A stretch of 13,732 nt of DNA, from contig CALGII010000242.1 in NCBI GenBank assembly GCA_937915485.1, forward strand, positions 1 through 13,732. The letters run 5' to 3'. This stretch comes from an uncultured Ignavibacteriota bacterium. GTDB taxonomy: Bacteria > Bacteroidota > Ignavibacteria > Tepidaquicellales > Tepidaquicellaceae. Positions within the stretch are counted from its first letter, which is position 1. Each line of letters opens with the position of its first letter. The notes beneath the pieces are model-generated. The model did not search any database and had not been told where the DNA came from. It saw only the letters and a program-made list of their open reading frames with translations. Below, piece by piece: positions 13,383 through 13,732 of the stretch. The position numbers and the translations under genes were made by a program.

Positions 13383-13732
13383 ATGAAAAAAGCATTATTC
13401 ATCATTCTCTTGTTAGGCATTGCCTGCACGGTTTTATCTCAATCACCATACACGAACATTACAATCAGTTCGTCAAATTCTCCTGAAGAGCCATCGATTT
13501 GCATCAATCCGAAGAATCTCTATCAGGTAGTTGCGGGAGCGAATATTAGTTCCGCATATTATTCTACAAACAGCGGATACAACTGGACAAGGTTCGGGCT
13601 AACGAACAGTTCCTGGGGTGTTTGGGGCGATCCCTGTATCATAGTTGATACGCTCGGACACTTCTATTATTTTCATCTTTCGAATTCAACTTCTCCCGGT
13701 TACTGGATTGACAGGATAGTCTGTCAGAAATC
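13383..13732 (+). CDS. Secreted protein resembling BNR/sialidase-type beta-propellers, 5' part only
   Basis: An open frame starts at the ATG at 13383 and runs off the right edge (116 codons seen). MKKALFIILLLGIACTVLSQ is a typical signal peptide, cleaved near SQ. The mature start has VVAGANISSAYYSTNSGYNW, a hydrophobic strand followed by a YSTNSGxxW element close to the BNR/Asp-box pattern S-x-D-x-G-x-x-W. WGVWGDPCIIVDTLGHFYYF follows and is typical of exo-alpha-sialidase-annotated propellers from Bacteroidota relatives. Without the C-terminus I cannot see further propeller blades or a type IX secretion sorting domain. Activity should not be assumed. It starts 67 bp after the phosphoesterase gene, probably as its own unit. 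Confidence 0.72.
   Translation, partial: MKKALFIILLLGIACTVLSQSPYTNITISSSNSPEEPSICINPKNLYQVVAGANISSAYYSTNSGYNWTRFGLTNSSWGVWGDPCIIVDTLGHFYYFHLSNSTSPGYWIDRIVCQK

Overview
The window looks like a piece of a chromosome from an anaerobic member of the Bacteroidota/Chlorobiota/Ignavibacteriota group, most likely Ignavibacteriota-like. The evidence for this is indirect: AT-rich intergenic DNA, start codons with weak or no Shine-Dalgarno sequence, lipoprotein-rich envelope genes and a very large multihaem cytochrome c inventory. No marker gene fixes the taxonomy.

Almost everything on the minus strand between about 11.9 kb and 1.0 kb reads as one regulated respiratory locus. In transcription order (right to left) it holds: an NtrC-family sigma-54 activator (11883-10543); a non-coding gap with two direct repeats that look like an upstream activating sequence (10467-10505) and a well-formed sigma-54 promoter (10325-10340); a small degenerate receiver protein (10298-9924); a 19-haem c-type cytochrome with a C-terminal membrane anchor (9927-8038); a four-helix cytochrome b (8036-7242); an 18-haem NapC/NrfH-type cytochrome (7213-5192); a tetrahaem c554-type cytochrome (5129-4566); an outer-membrane beta-barrel (4479-3163); a 14-haem exported cytochrome (3128-1866); and a 7-haem lipoprotein of the CxxxxCH...CxxCH family (1856-1026). 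A strong intrinsic terminator follows at 983-1013. The five cytochromes carry 62 apparent haem c motifs in about 9 kb: 58 CXXCH, three CX4CH and one CX3CH.

The order suggests a complete trans-envelope electron conduit. The cytochrome b and the NapC-like protein would draw electrons from the quinol pool, the large cytochromes would cross the periplasm, the barrel plus a cytochrome would cross the outer membrane, and the 7-haem lipoprotein would be the terminal surface or outer-membrane element. No recognisable catalytic subunit (molybdopterin, sirohaem, copper or NrfA type) is encoded, which favours an extracellular or insoluble electron acceptor, or a partner enzyme elsewhere. This is inference from gene content.

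Left of the terminator, a second minus-strand unit encodes a TPR lipoprotein (803-333) and the start of a CcmC/CcsA-type haem-handling protein (323 to beyond position 1), which fits the haem c demand of the neighbouring operon. Right of the regulator, on the plus strand, are a membrane-anchored metallophosphoesterase (12032-13315) and the start of a secreted protein resembling BNR/sialidase-type beta-propellers (13383 to beyond the window end). These two look unrelated to the cytochrome locus.
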